Shown piece by piece: positions 46,501 to 53,914 of a stretch of 64,000 bases of DNA. Position numbers and translations under genes: made by a program. Every line of letters begins with the position of its first letter. Within the stretch, counting starts at the first letter, position 1. This DNA is from an uncultured bacterium (lineage in GTDB: Bacteria; Bacteroidota; Bacteroidia; Chitinophagales; Chitinophagaceae), in contig CAIKEH010000003.1 of the NCBI GenBank assembly GCA_903826405.1, positions 1 through 64,000 on the forward strand. The letters run 5' to 3'. The notes beneath the pieces are model-generated. The model was not told the origin of the DNA. It did not search any database and saw only the letters and a program-made list of their open reading frames with translations.

Positions 46501-46539
46501 AAGGAGAATCATAAAGGGACGGTTACCGTTATCCGTTGA
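43504..46539 (+). CDS. Secreted M43-type metalloprotease homologue with HQxxH motif (copy 1)
   Basis: The 1011-residue protein has a signal peptide, a pappalysin-like (M43) domain at about 100-340, PKD-like and CARDB-like domains in the middle, and a gliding-motility/T9SS type B sorting domain from about 919 (IPNAFTPNGDGLND). The zinc site reads H244-Q245-M-G-H248 with H254, and the Met-turn is NFMDY. Gln245 replaces the general-base Glu, so zinc may bind but hydrolysis should be impaired. The next gene is a close paralogue with the normal Glu. It should be exported by the type IX system. Confidence 0.9.
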   Translation: MNMKTGTIILLVTALWCQVSFAQKPPDLKISGFCGGSGSWGRSITDRINSFPLQTKHAAIQSMKKNVDQVPPLISARKNGSMISPILSSEMNTLNASITIPVVVHILNDDPSKITDKYVMDGIDELNKAFAHAAPYNTDPRGVNTGISFALARTAPDGNLTNGIDRIRTYYGSLDMDMDTSVIAGLGEWDPTNYCNIWLVQEIKGEVMPSYFSCGKWERLPFTGFAAPGAGVVVSRLTGPLVAHQMGHYLSLLHTYAAMDCANTDCSTDGDMVCDTPPERSRNPSPCNNPDNSCITDSLSGPFKKDVPDMITNFMDYEGPCQSAFTQGQADRMISFLNVFQGGSLQSSTRGMASCPGSVNARFNWDSNPYPIPGDHVTFNNTSVGSVQFEWSVNGLVMSTDRDFTFPIPATGNFQVKLIAYDTATNCKSSYLGNLLVDCGVVSRFSPDKRIVASSLMYVDEVTFSNTSHGGSAFTWYISDSTGNNLQAVSTDRDLKWNFRSPGSYKVKLEASNGTCPSTSESMSIAVMDPRPDPQIGFVQSNCYQNDSIRLIFSISNSGYDSLPKGSEISFYDRFPVTADAIRMGPSFVLPASIPGHCSGSFTHIVKSIRPGQDTVIFVFDEKGQVPELYETNNTFLNKDFSFKLKVSPSDTLVYVNSDLPLKVSSSPNETMRSVLWSPMDGLNCPTCPEPILKVPDSVHLKALAFTPWGCSDSIISVINVFPKDFTIDALTIYCYEQDSLFISTKVCLGNGYTKLKKDILLEYSDDLPSSPNGHLIGTAKIEHGTDFSDGCAIVSTVLPTPASGTIYAMVNRDLAEYEDVKTNNASFKDFQPFQLILDPDTYEVHAGDRLSILVKDIGDSSLSTLWSPWDGLQCKDCLSNVIMSNSDRQYTIIGTTRYHCLDTVYLNLRSSGISHFRIPNAFTPNGDGLNDFFYVIASKDVVSVDRFEIYGNWGDKVFDKINGRPNDYSSGWDGTFKGKWVPTGTYVYNIILSMTNGTKENHKGTVTVIR

Positions 46540-46944
46540 TTTCCGGGTCTCTTATACGGCAGGAAGTCACACCCTTATTCAAATGCAATTAATTGTAATT
46601 CAATACTTAGGTAGTCGTTTTTCGGGGCCGATCTTCCTAAAAGGGTGATCCTGTAAGTCCTTGCATCCGCATTCAGATTCCTTGAGGGTGTTAACCGTGC
46701 AGATTCTATCCTTGCTTTCTTTTTCAGTTGTTCAAAATCCGGTCCTCTTTTGTAATAATCGCCCGTATTTCATACCCACATTAGGGGAAATCAGACGGTC
46801 AATCGTTACTTTTACCATTCATCCTCAGGGAATACAGGATCTGTACTAATTCTGATCCCGTATCTGCGCTGCTGGTCGTCCTACCTCTTATTAAGAACAA
46901 TTTTGGCTTGGTGCGCTGATCCCTGAACAGGTCGGCTTTGAGAC
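46540..46944. other. Intergenic region between the two protease paralogues
   Basis: About 405 bases. No ORF of note, no clear terminator and no exact TAnnTTTG box was found. The length suggests the second gene has its own promoter. The region does not resemble the space upstream of the first copy. Confidence 0.4.
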
Positions 46945-49900
46945 ATGAACACGATCAGGGTCATAGTTTTCATTCTTTTTTTAGCAGGAAGTCCCTGCTT
47001 TTCACAATTGCATTCATCTTATGGTGCTGGCTCATTGGGTTGCGGAAATGATGGTCTGCTGAAAATGCTCAGGAAAGATAAAGTCTTCTTTGAGTCTGAA
47101 CGGAGGATGAATGAACGTATTCGGACTTTTTACCAAACTCAGTCCAAAAAAGGTCCAGACCTTATCTCTAAAAAGAATGGCTCGATCCATAAAGAAGAAT
47201 TGCGAGGACAGTCAAACGGCTTGAGTGGTTCAGTCATCATACCCATCGTGGTACACATCATCAACGAGGATCCTTCAACGGTGACTGACCAGCAAATTAT
47301 TGATGGGATCAATGAACTGAACCAGGCATTTGCCCATTCGTCTCCATACACCGCGGACCCTCAAGGCGTGAATACGGGGATCAGTTTTTGTCTGGCAAAA
47401 ACCGCGCCTGACGGCTCCTTGACCACGGGTATTGATCGAATCCGTACCTATTATGGATCATTCGATGTGGATATGGAAGCGGACAGGCTTTCGAAATTGA
47501 GTGAATGGGATCCTGGTAGTTATTGCAACATCTGGTTGGTCCAGAATATCAGGGGAGAGATCGAACCGAGCGTTTTCAAATGTGGGAAATGGGAACGATT
47601 GGGTTATGGAGGATATGCTTCGGCGGGAATGGGTGTTGTTCTAAGCAGCATGGCAGGTTCTTTATTGGCACATGAGATGGGGCATTATCTTTCTCTCCTG
47701 CACACCTTCGCAGCAATGGACTGTGCCAATAATGACTGTAGTATGGATGGCGACATGGTTTGTGATACCCCACCCGACAAGAGTCGTGATCCATCACCCT
47801 GCAACAGCCCTGAAAATTCATGTAATACGGACACTGTTTCGGGACCATTTTCAAGAGATGTTCCGGACATGATCTCCAATTTCATGGACTATGGCAGCCC
47901 ATGTCCAAGTGTTTTCACCAAGGGGCAGGCAGATCGGATGAATGCATTCCTCACACTCTTCAATGGCGGAAGTCTTTTGACCAGCACAAAGTGCACACCA
48001 CCATGCAATGATCCTGTATCAGCCAGTTTCGATTGGTTCTCGAGTCCCTATCCCGTGCCGGGAGATGTTGTCTCCTTCAACAATACATCAACTGGAGCAT
48101 CTGAATATGAATGGTCCGTCAATGGGGTGGTTGTGTCCGTTAGCCGGGATTTCAGCTTGCCCATACCATCGATCGGTACTTATGTGGTGAAGCTCACCAC
48201 GTATAATGCATCCAGAAGTTGCAAGTCGGGTTATACCGGAAATGTAATTTCGGATTGTGGTGTGGTGGCTAGATTCTCTCCGGACAAGAGGTTTGTCTCC
48301 ACCTCGGCTGCTTTAGGAGATACGGTCAATTTCACCAATTATTCCCATAACGGAAATGCTTTCACCTGGTTTGTTTCCGACAGTAGTGGTAAGGATCTGA
48401 AGCCGGTTTCCAACGAAAGGGATCTGCATAAGGTTTTCGACCGACCCGGAATTTATGTCATCAAGTTAGAGGCAACCGATGGATCATGTACATCATCCAC
48501 GGAGCCATTGACCATCACCGTGGAAGATGCCCGACCGGATCTGGCCATCATTTTTCTACAGACCAATTGTTACCAGGATGATAGCATCCGGGTGAGTTTC
48601 ACCTTGCAGAACACGGGATATGACAGCATACCACAAGGGACGGAGATCGGTTTTTACGACAGGTATCCCGTTACGCCCACTGCCGTGAACATGGATCCTG
48701 TTTTCGTCATCCCCACTACCCTCCTTGGACACTGCTCGGAAAGTTACATCCATACCGTGGAAGCCATTCGGCATGGTCAGGATTCGCTCACGGCAGTTAT
48801 TGATCCGAATTCCCTTTTGGATGAGAAAAAGGAAGATAATAATGAATTTCTGGATAGATTATTCAAATTCAAAGTAGCTATCGATCCGGGTGATACTACA
48901 GTTTATGTTCATACTGACCTTACTCTGACGCTGAGAAACCCGTCAAATGAAACTTTAAAGTCTATCCTCTGGGAGCCGACGAACAACCTGAGTTGTTCAA
49001 CTTGTACAACACCGGTTTTGAATGTTCCGGACTCCATACTCATGAATGCCGTGGCCATCAATTCCTGGGGATGTTCCGACACCGCAAAGGCGATGATCAA
49101 CGTATTTCCCAAGGATTTCACTGTTGATGGGATGATCCTTTACTGTTATCGGGATGATAGCCTGCTGGTCTACCCGAAAATATGCCTGGGCAATGGTTAC
49201 AACAGTTTGAAAAAAAATATTCGGCTGGATATCTATGATGCTGATCCCGCACTTCCTGCAGCTCAACTGTTGGGTAGCTTGCTCGTGGACAAGAACTCGG
49301 ATTTCCATTCGGGATGTGCTGAATTCATCAAAGTGATACCCATGCCATTTACAAAGGAGGTTCATGTTCTGGTGAATCCCGATCGATCAGAATACGAGGA
49401 TGATATCATCAATAACGGAGCTTTCCAGATATATGAGCCGTTTCACCTTGTTTTGTCACCCGACACATATGATGTTCGTGCCGGGGACAGACTGTCCATC
49501 ACGATATCTGAAGTGGGTGATAGCAGCCTGAAAACCCTTTGGACCCCTTGGGATGGTCTGAGTTGTACGGATTGCCTGTCGAATGTGATCCGATCCAATT
49601 CCGACCGCAAGTATATGATCATTGGTTCGACCAGATATCAATGTCTGGATACCGTATACCTCAACATCAGGTCCATCAGCATAGCCCATTTTGCGATCCC
49701 CAACGCTTTTACACCCAACGGCGATGGATTGAACGATTATTTCTATGTGATGGCAAGCCCGGATATCGCCCGTATCGACAAGTTCGAGATATTTGACCGG
49801 TGGGGGAAGAAGATATTTGAACGGAAAGATGGCCGAGCGAATGATTTCACTTCAGGTTGGGATGGAAGCTACATGGGAAAGAAGGTCAGTCCGGGAACTT

Positions 49901-49977
49901 ATGCCTATGCTATCACGGTTACCCTTTCCAGCGGTAAAAAAGAAACCTACAAAGGCACCGTGACCGTTATTTTATAA
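46945..49977 (+). CDS. Secreted M43-type metalloprotease (copy 2, intact HExxH)
   Basis: The 1010-residue protein is collinear with the preceding gene: signal peptide, M43 domain with H243-E244-M-G-H247 and H253, DCSMDGDMVCDTPP, Met-turn NFMDY, then PKD-like and CARDB-like domains, and a type B sorting domain starting IPNAFTPNGDGLND. All zinc ligands and the catalytic Glu are present, so it should be an active protease at the surface or in the medium. The N-terminal region before about residue 95 is the likely propeptide. A terminator follows the stop. Confidence 0.93.
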   Translation: MNTIRVIVFILFLAGSPCFSQLHSSYGAGSLGCGNDGLLKMLRKDKVFFESERRMNERIRTFYQTQSKKGPDLISKKNGSIHKEELRGQSNGLSGSVIIPIVVHIINEDPSTVTDQQIIDGINELNQAFAHSSPYTADPQGVNTGISFCLAKTAPDGSLTTGIDRIRTYYGSFDVDMEADRLSKLSEWDPGSYCNIWLVQNIRGEIEPSVFKCGKWERLGYGGYASAGMGVVLSSMAGSLLAHEMGHYLSLLHTFAAMDCANNDCSMDGDMVCDTPPDKSRDPSPCNSPENSCNTDTVSGPFSRDVPDMISNFMDYGSPCPSVFTKGQADRMNAFLTLFNGGSLLTSTKCTPPCNDPVSASFDWFSSPYPVPGDVVSFNNTSTGASEYEWSVNGVVVSVSRDFSLPIPSIGTYVVKLTTYNASRSCKSGYTGNVISDCGVVARFSPDKRFVSTSAALGDTVNFTNYSHNGNAFTWFVSDSSGKDLKPVSNERDLHKVFDRPGIYVIKLEATDGSCTSSTEPLTITVEDARPDLAIIFLQTNCYQDDSIRVSFTLQNTGYDSIPQGTEIGFYDRYPVTPTAVNMDPVFVIPTTLLGHCSESYIHTVEAIRHGQDSLTAVIDPNSLLDEKKEDNNEFLDRLFKFKVAIDPGDTTVYVHTDLTLTLRNPSNETLKSILWEPTNNLSCSTCTTPVLNVPDSILMNAVAINSWGCSDTAKAMINVFPKDFTVDGMILYCYRDDSLLVYPKICLGNGYNSLKKNIRLDIYDADPALPAAQLLGSLLVDKNSDFHSGCAEFIKVIPMPFTKEVHVLVNPDRSEYEDDIINNGAFQIYEPFHLVLSPDTYDVRAGDRLSITISEVGDSSLKTLWTPWDGLSCTDCLSNVIRSNSDRKYMIIGSTRYQCLDTVYLNIRSISIAHFAIPNAFTPNGDGLNDYFYVMASPDIARIDKFEIFDRWGKKIFERKDGRANDFTSGWDGSYMGKKVSPGTYAYAITVTLSSGKKETYKGTVTVIL

Positions 49978-49990
49978 GCAAGAATGAAAG

Positions 49991-50026
49991 GGATTCCGGG
50001 ATGGATCATATCCGGATCCTCTTTTT
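49991..50026 (+). terminator. Terminator after the second protease gene
   Basis: GGATTCCGGGAT pairs with ATCCGGATCC (bulged) and is followed by TCTTTTT. It lies 14 bases after the stop codon. Confidence 0.7.
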
Positions 50027-50040
50027 GGCCAGATCTGCCA

Positions 50041-50086
50041 AAAAAATTGGGATGGTCCAGGTTCTGAAACACCCGGGTCATCCCAA
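50041..50086 (-). terminator. Rho-independent terminator of the DUF5818-like gene
   Basis: On the minus strand TTGGGATG (from 50086) pairs exactly with CATCCCAA, with further pairing inside, followed by six T (50046-50041). It lies 63 bases after the stop at 50150. Confidence 0.75.
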
Positions 50087-50149
50087 TGTTGAACTGAAAG
50101 AAATCTTTTGTTTTACTAAGGCCTTTTGGGCCAAGTGATCCACTTTTAA

Positions 50150-50449
50150 CTATTTGGAGACTTTGTCAATATCAATGGCATCTCCGTTTATTGATCCGGT
50201 GATGGTCACCTTTTGTCCGATATATTTTGAAACCTTTTTGGGCTTACTGATGGCGTATACTTTGTCTCCTACAACAAAAACAGGGGCATGGCCTTCTTTG
50301 ACACACTTTTTGGCGCATTCCGAATGCCCGTCATTATTGCCGCTTGCGCCGCAATGTGCATCACTGATATATCCGGTCCAAGTGCCTTTATCGGCGGCAT
50401 AAGTTGCTACAGAAAAAAACAGGACGGCTAGTAGAAATAACTTTTTCAT
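50150..50449 (-). CDS. Small secreted cysteine-containing protein (DUF5818-like)
   Basis: The 99-residue protein has a signal peptide (MKKLFLLAVLFFSVATYA) and the pattern WTGYISDAHCGA, then CAKKCVKEGHAPVFV, then KVTITGSINGDAIDIDKV. This resembles small exported proteins grouped as DUF5818 in several environmental phyla. Three cysteines and a small barrel-like tail suggest ligand or copper binding, which is a guess. The start at 50447-50449 begins at the signal; the frame is open to 50482. Confidence 0.75.
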   Translation of the reverse strand: MKKLFLLAVLFFSVATYAADKGTWTGYISDAHCGASGNNDGHSECAKKCVKEGHAPVFVVGDKVYAISKPKKVSKYIGQKVTITGSINGDAIDIDKVSK

Positions 50450-50690
50450 GTTTGTATTTTTTGGAGTGAATAATAACTTCAATCTAACCTTATTTTTTGG
50501 AAAACTGATTTCCTCTCATATAAATGTCATTACGGATAAAATTACCCCTCGCATTTCTTTGGGCAATGGGCTCAAATCAGGATTTCGAGATGCCATTGAC
50601 TGTTGTGATCAACAGCATTTTATGATCGGAACTCCTGGAAAAATCGTTTAAAGGATTTTCATATGACCATTACTGCCCCATTGGAAGCAT

Positions 50691-51383
50691 TTATTGGAAT
50701 TTCCGATTCACTTCTATCATCAATACTCTCCAGGAAACTGTATCGATATTTTTGAAAACATGCTCACTGCCCCTGAAGACACCACTTGTTCCGGCAATCA
50801 ATTGGCCATCCATTTTGGTACCGTCTTTTTCGATTATTTCTGTTTTACCCCCTTCCAGGACATACGAAATATAATCAGGGTGCCGGTGAAGTTTGGAGGT
50901 CTGACCAGCTTTGTAAGTTGCCATGATCACCCGGATGTTGTTGGATTCAGCCAAAACCTGATAGATCGAAGGCTCAACAAGGGATGCATCTTTGGAACCA
51001 TCATAAGCCATTTCGATTTCATTAGGTCGAAGAATGTGAAAAAGAACCCCTTTCACTGTTGTGGTTCCTATGTTTTTTGAAATGGCCTTGCCAACGGGTC
51101 TGATGTATGCCTGACCTTTTTTGAATTCGGAAATACTTTTACTGCCATCTTCCATCGTATACTCTACTGTGCCCGGTTCCGTGACGTATAAGACATTTTC
51201 AGGAAAGTCATGCATGGGAACGATGTCACCCGATTTGCAGTTCACCTCAAAGCAGCGTAGTCCTAAAGTATCAGATTTCAATTTGAAAACATCCGATGGA
51301 AGCTGAGCTGATGCCTGATTCTTTTGTTGACAGCCTACGAGAATGGTAAAGAAGACAAACAGGAATGTGATATTATTTTTCAT
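50691..51383 (-). CDS. Bicupin lipoprotein
   Basis: The 230-residue protein has a lipoprotein signal (FTILVGCQQK, Cys18). Two cupin-like domains follow: one with VPMHDFPENVLYVTEPGTVEYTM at about 55-80, and a second with SKLHRHPDYISYVLEGGKTEII, which carries a His pair suited to metal binding. Cupin lipoproteins can bind small ligands or act as dioxygenase-like enzymes; the role here is unknown. It stands alone in the accessory stretch. Confidence 0.82.
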   Translation of the reverse strand: MKNNITFLFVFFTILVGCQQKNQASAQLPSDVFKLKSDTLGLRCFEVNCKSGDIVPMHDFPENVLYVTEPGTVEYTMEDGSKSISEFKKGQAYIRPVGKAISKNIGTTTVKGVLFHILRPNEIEMAYDGSKDASLVEPSIYQVLAESNNIRVIMATYKAGQTSKLHRHPDYISYVLEGGKTEIIEKDGTKMDGQLIAGTSGVFRGSEHVFKNIDTVSWRVLMIEVNRKFQ

Positions 51384-51525
51384 TTCTACTGCTTTTAAAT
51401 GGAATATTCAAATGGTGATGATGTACGAGACGTCATAGTTGTTAAGTATTTTCAAAGACCCCACAATCTACTCTTTTTGTATTCTGGTATTTAAAATTTT
51501 CTAATTTATTGATTCAAAAAAATTT

Positions 51526-52056
51526 ATGATAAATATTAATCTGATGAAATCCCCATCCAGATCCCGGTCAATGCTTCTTGCCAGCTGGACATTTCTGATT
51601 TTCATATCAGCATTTTTCGAAGAGCTACCTCTTGTTGATTGGGAGACTGTGGCCCGAATACGTGAAGAAGGACTCCAGCGTTCTAAAGTAAAGGAATTTG
51701 AATCCTACATCGTTGATGCGCTCGGAGCTCGGTTGACGATGTCGCGTGACAGGATAAGAGCTCAATTCTGGGCTTTAGATGAAATGAAAGACATGGGGCT
51801 TAGCCATATTGCTAGCGAACAGTATACGGACTGCGGGGTCACTTGAGACAATGAGTTTGTATCTGCACCCAAGATCGAGCCGGACTATACATCTCTTGCA
51901 GCTTGTCCTGTTGCCCATACGGCCAGTACTGATGGAACGGTACAAGCGGATGCCATGATTGTGCAACTTCAGACAAAGGATGAGCTTGAGGCATTTCGAG
52001 GCAAGTTAGCCGGTAAGGCATTGCTCAATTCGAAACCCGTTAAAATTGATATCTAA
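51526..52056 (+). pseudogene. Truncated M28-like aminopeptidase, interrupted by TGA
   Basis: The frame starts MININLMKSPSRSRSMLLASW and contains VARIREEGLQRSKVKEFESYI, an N-terminal motif of M28-type aminopeptidases. At 51844-51846 a TGA stands where a Trp codon fits; reading on gives DNEFVSAPKIEPDY and then AMIVQLQTKDELEAFRGKLAGKALL, the protease-associated domain. The frame stops for good at 52056 with no metal-binding peptidase domain. The result is a gene with a nonsense change and a missing C-terminal two thirds. It is unlikely to have any activity. Confidence 0.75.
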
Positions 52057-52256
52057 ACGCTTACGGATGGTATACATCGTTACACCAATGAGTAACTCAA
52101 ATCACTTGAGCATATCTCCATTTCTCCGTTCGTCAAAAGGCCGAGAGTAGGCGATAGGACAAAAGACTAAAAAGTACTTTATGGAATTAATAATCCATAC
52201 AGAAAATGAACATTCCTCAAGTTTAGCTGTTATAAACTTCAAATAAACTTAATTTT

Positions 52257-52775
52257 ATGAAAAGCATTTTGTCCAGTTTGTCGATTTTGGCCTTACTGTT
52301 GTTGGCCAATGTACACGTTTCTGCACAGCAGAAGGACGTGGTTGACGTTGCCATTGGCTCTTCGGCTCACTCCACCTTGGTGGCAGCTGTTAAAGCTGCA
52401 GATTTGGTAGCTACTTTAAAAGGGAAGGGGCCATTCACTGTATTTGCTCCTACGAACGATGCCTTCGCAAAACTGCCGGCTGGTACCGTGGAAACTCTGC
52501 TGAAGCCAGAGAATAAAGCAAAGTTGGCAAGCATTCTCACTTATCATGTTGTTTCCGGGAAGATGAGCGCAAACGATGTCGTTGCAGCCGTCAAAAAAGG
52601 CAACGGCAAGGCGATTCTCAAAACGGTAAATGGGAGTAAAATCACCGTGACTTTAGATGGGAGTAAGGTTAAAATCACTGATGCCAAAGGTGGTTCAGCT
52701 TATGTGACGACTGCTGACCTTAATGCCAGCAATGGCGTGGTTCATGTTGTTGACGCCGTATTGCTGCCTAAGTAA
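52257..52775 (+). CDS. Secreted fasciclin-domain protein
   Basis: The 172-residue protein has a signal peptide (MKSILSSLSILALLLLANVHVSA) and one FAS1 domain: STLVAAVKAADLVATLKGKGPFTVFAPTNDAFAKLPAG (H1 region), LASILTYHVVSGKMSANDV, and NGVVHVVDAVLLPK (H2 region). FAS1 proteins mediate adhesion at the cell surface. Length is normal for single-domain forms. It stands alone. Confidence 0.95.
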   Translation: MKSILSSLSILALLLLANVHVSAQQKDVVDVAIGSSAHSTLVAAVKAADLVATLKGKGPFTVFAPTNDAFAKLPAGTVETLLKPENKAKLASILTYHVVSGKMSANDVVAAVKKGNGKAILKTVNGSKITVTLDGSKVKITDAKGGSAYVTTADLNASNGVVHVVDAVLLPK

Positions 52776-52839
52776 CAAATTGATTTTTCTTTGAATTCTT
52801 TCGGTGAAGATCTTGAATTTAAAGCCATGAAATTGCTGT

Positions 52840-52900
52840 ATTGACCCCTTAATCACGGATAGTATTTATTCGCATTTTATCCAAAATTTAAGGGGTCGAT
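52840..52900. repeat. 13-bp inverted repeat next to the integrase remnant
   Basis: ATTGACCCCTTAA (52840-52852) and TTAAGGGGTCGAT (52888-52900) pair at 12 of 13 positions around a 35-base spacer. The right arm lies inside the 3' end of the integrase remnant. It may be a terminator or a scar of the element. Confidence 0.5.
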
Positions 52901-53297
52901 ACAGATTTCTGCTCCCCCACCCCCCCCCACATTTCCTCATGGTGTTCCTGAGGTAGAAATAGACAATGTGCACATCACAGCTCTTGTCCTTGTATTTCTT
53001 GACCCAATCTTTGAAATGTTGAATAGCTGTGATGGGTTGTACGATTACCGTCTTAGGTTCCACTTCGCACTGCTTCTTCTCAGAAGGAAGCCTGTACCGA
53101 CTTAATGTGTTGTCGATATTGCCTGAAAGGATATCCAACTCAATCTGGCTGGCAACAATCTTGGCTTTCAACAACCCCTCCTTCTCATAAGCACATAGAC
53201 ATAGAGAATAACGCTGTAGGTTAATTCTCCAACGAAGCCTAACACGTTCCTTGTAATTGCACATGCTTACAGTATCTCTGGTATTCTTGTGACCCAT
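52866..53297 (-). pseudogene. Tyrosine recombinase (integrase) remnant, N-terminal part only
   Basis: The 143-codon frame opens MGHKNTRDTVSMCNYKERVRL and continues with LLKAKIVASQIELDILSGNI, the arm-type DNA-binding domain of tyrosine recombinases, then a core-binding-like segment (AIQHFKDWVKKYKDKSCDV). The catalytic domain with its Arg, His and Tyr residues is missing; after residue about 120 the text becomes low-complexity and ends. A poly-C tract near 52913-52929 marks the break. It lies 157 bases from a copy of the tRNA-Pro 3' end, the usual place for such a gene. Confidence 0.75.
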
Positions 53298-53307
53298 TTG
53301 TGACCCA
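53287..53307. repeat. Short direct repeat at the integrase start
   Basis: TTGTGACCCA occurs twice in a row (53287-53296 and 53298-53307), one base apart, across the first codons of the integrase remnant. Such repeats can be arm-type recombinase binding sites, though this is only a position-based guess. Confidence 0.4.
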
Positions 53308-53418
53308 AACTTTGATAGTTAGTGATCATTTGGAAGGCTTACACCACCTTCTGGGAGAAATGTTCTTGAACAGGTTACCCTGCCTACCGTACCTCACATA
53401 TTATTGAAAGGCAGTGCT

Positions 53419-53449
53419 GAAAAAGAGAAGAGCACCTGAAATCAGGTGC
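53419..53449 (-). terminator. Hairpin terminator beside the distal att copy
   Basis: On the minus strand GCACCTGA and TCAGGTGC pair, followed by TCTTCTCTTTTT. It directly follows the tRNA 3'-end copy at 53454-53475. Confidence 0.6.
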
Positions 53450-53453
53450 ACTT

Positions 53454-53475
53454 TGTTCGTCGGGGAGACAAGATT
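53454..53475. repeat. Copy of the tRNA-Pro 3' end (distal attachment-site candidate)
   Basis: TGTTCGTCGGGGAGACAAGATT is identical to 53624-53645, which includes the last 16 bases of tRNA-Pro and 6 bases beyond. Such duplications are left by integrases that target tRNA 3' ends. An integrase remnant lies 157 bases away. Confidence 0.8.
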
Positions 53476-53584
53476 TGCTCCGCACATCTTTCAGGGGGCG
53501 GCCTGAACATCAGGCCAAGCCGCCTTTGACGTCTTTCATATTACCATCCCTTCCCGTCCAAGCAAGCTTGTCCGGTCAGGTCCG

Positions 53585-53617
53585 GGAACAAGAAAGCCTT
53601 CGCGATGCGAAGGCTTT
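53585..53617 (-). terminator. Terminator of tRNA-Pro
   Basis: AAAGCCTTCGC (53593-53603) and its complement (53607-53617) pair perfectly around a 3-base loop; on the minus strand the sequence continues TCTTGTT. It begins 13 bases past the tRNA 3' end. Confidence 0.7.
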
Positions 53618-53623
53618 GCCTGA

Positions 53624-53645
53624 TGTTCGTCGGGGAGACAAGATT
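53624..53645. repeat. tRNA-Pro 3' end (proximal attachment-site candidate)
   Basis: This 22-bp stretch, spanning the acceptor and part of the T arm of tRNA-Pro, is repeated exactly at 53454-53475. Between the two copies are 148 bases with no gene but two hairpins, including one at 53501-53516. Confidence 0.8.
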
Positions 53646-53703
53646 CGAACTTGCGACCCCTTGCACCCCATACAAGTGCGCTACCGGGCTGCGCCACTCC
53701 CCG
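53630..53703 (-). tRNA. tRNA-Pro (anticodon GGG)
   Basis: The 74-base gene folds as a cloverleaf: acceptor CGGGGAG/CTCCCCG, D arm with GCGC stems, anticodon stem CTTGT/GCAAG with loop ATGGGGT (anticodon GGG), and T arm with GTTCGAATC. The discriminator is A and CCA is not encoded. It decodes CCC and CCU proline codons. Its 3' end is the repeated attachment-site candidate. Confidence 0.95.
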
Positions 53704-53891
53704 AACTGTGAACTTTTCCCGAATGCTCATTGTACTCGATTATCACCTGGGGTCGGGATAAAAGCGGGTGCGAATGTAAGCCTTTTCAGCCGGAATTCAG
53801 AAAAGTATGGATCAGAGCCATAGCCAGCCTGGAACTTCTGTAATCCAATCCTTTTTTACATTTCTATCGGGAAATGAATGGTTTAAAGAAT

Positions 53892-53899
53892 TATCTTCG
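53892..53899 (+). promoter_or_regulatory. Possible -7 box for the envelope/heptose operon (TATCTTCG)
   Basis: TATCTTCG, one base off TAnnTTTG, lies 15 bases before the ATG at 53915. The same 8-mer precedes folP and the DUF6089 gene. Confidence 0.45.
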
Positions 53900-53914
53900 C
53901 ATAACCCCTTTTGC

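Noticed and set aside
53475-53823. Several 60-78 residue frames across the tRNA region (53475-53711, 53536-53730, 53605-53823)
   Set aside because: They include translations of the tRNA-Pro gene in both directions (for example [20 protein letters not shown] and [20 protein letters not shown]), a well-known source of false genes.
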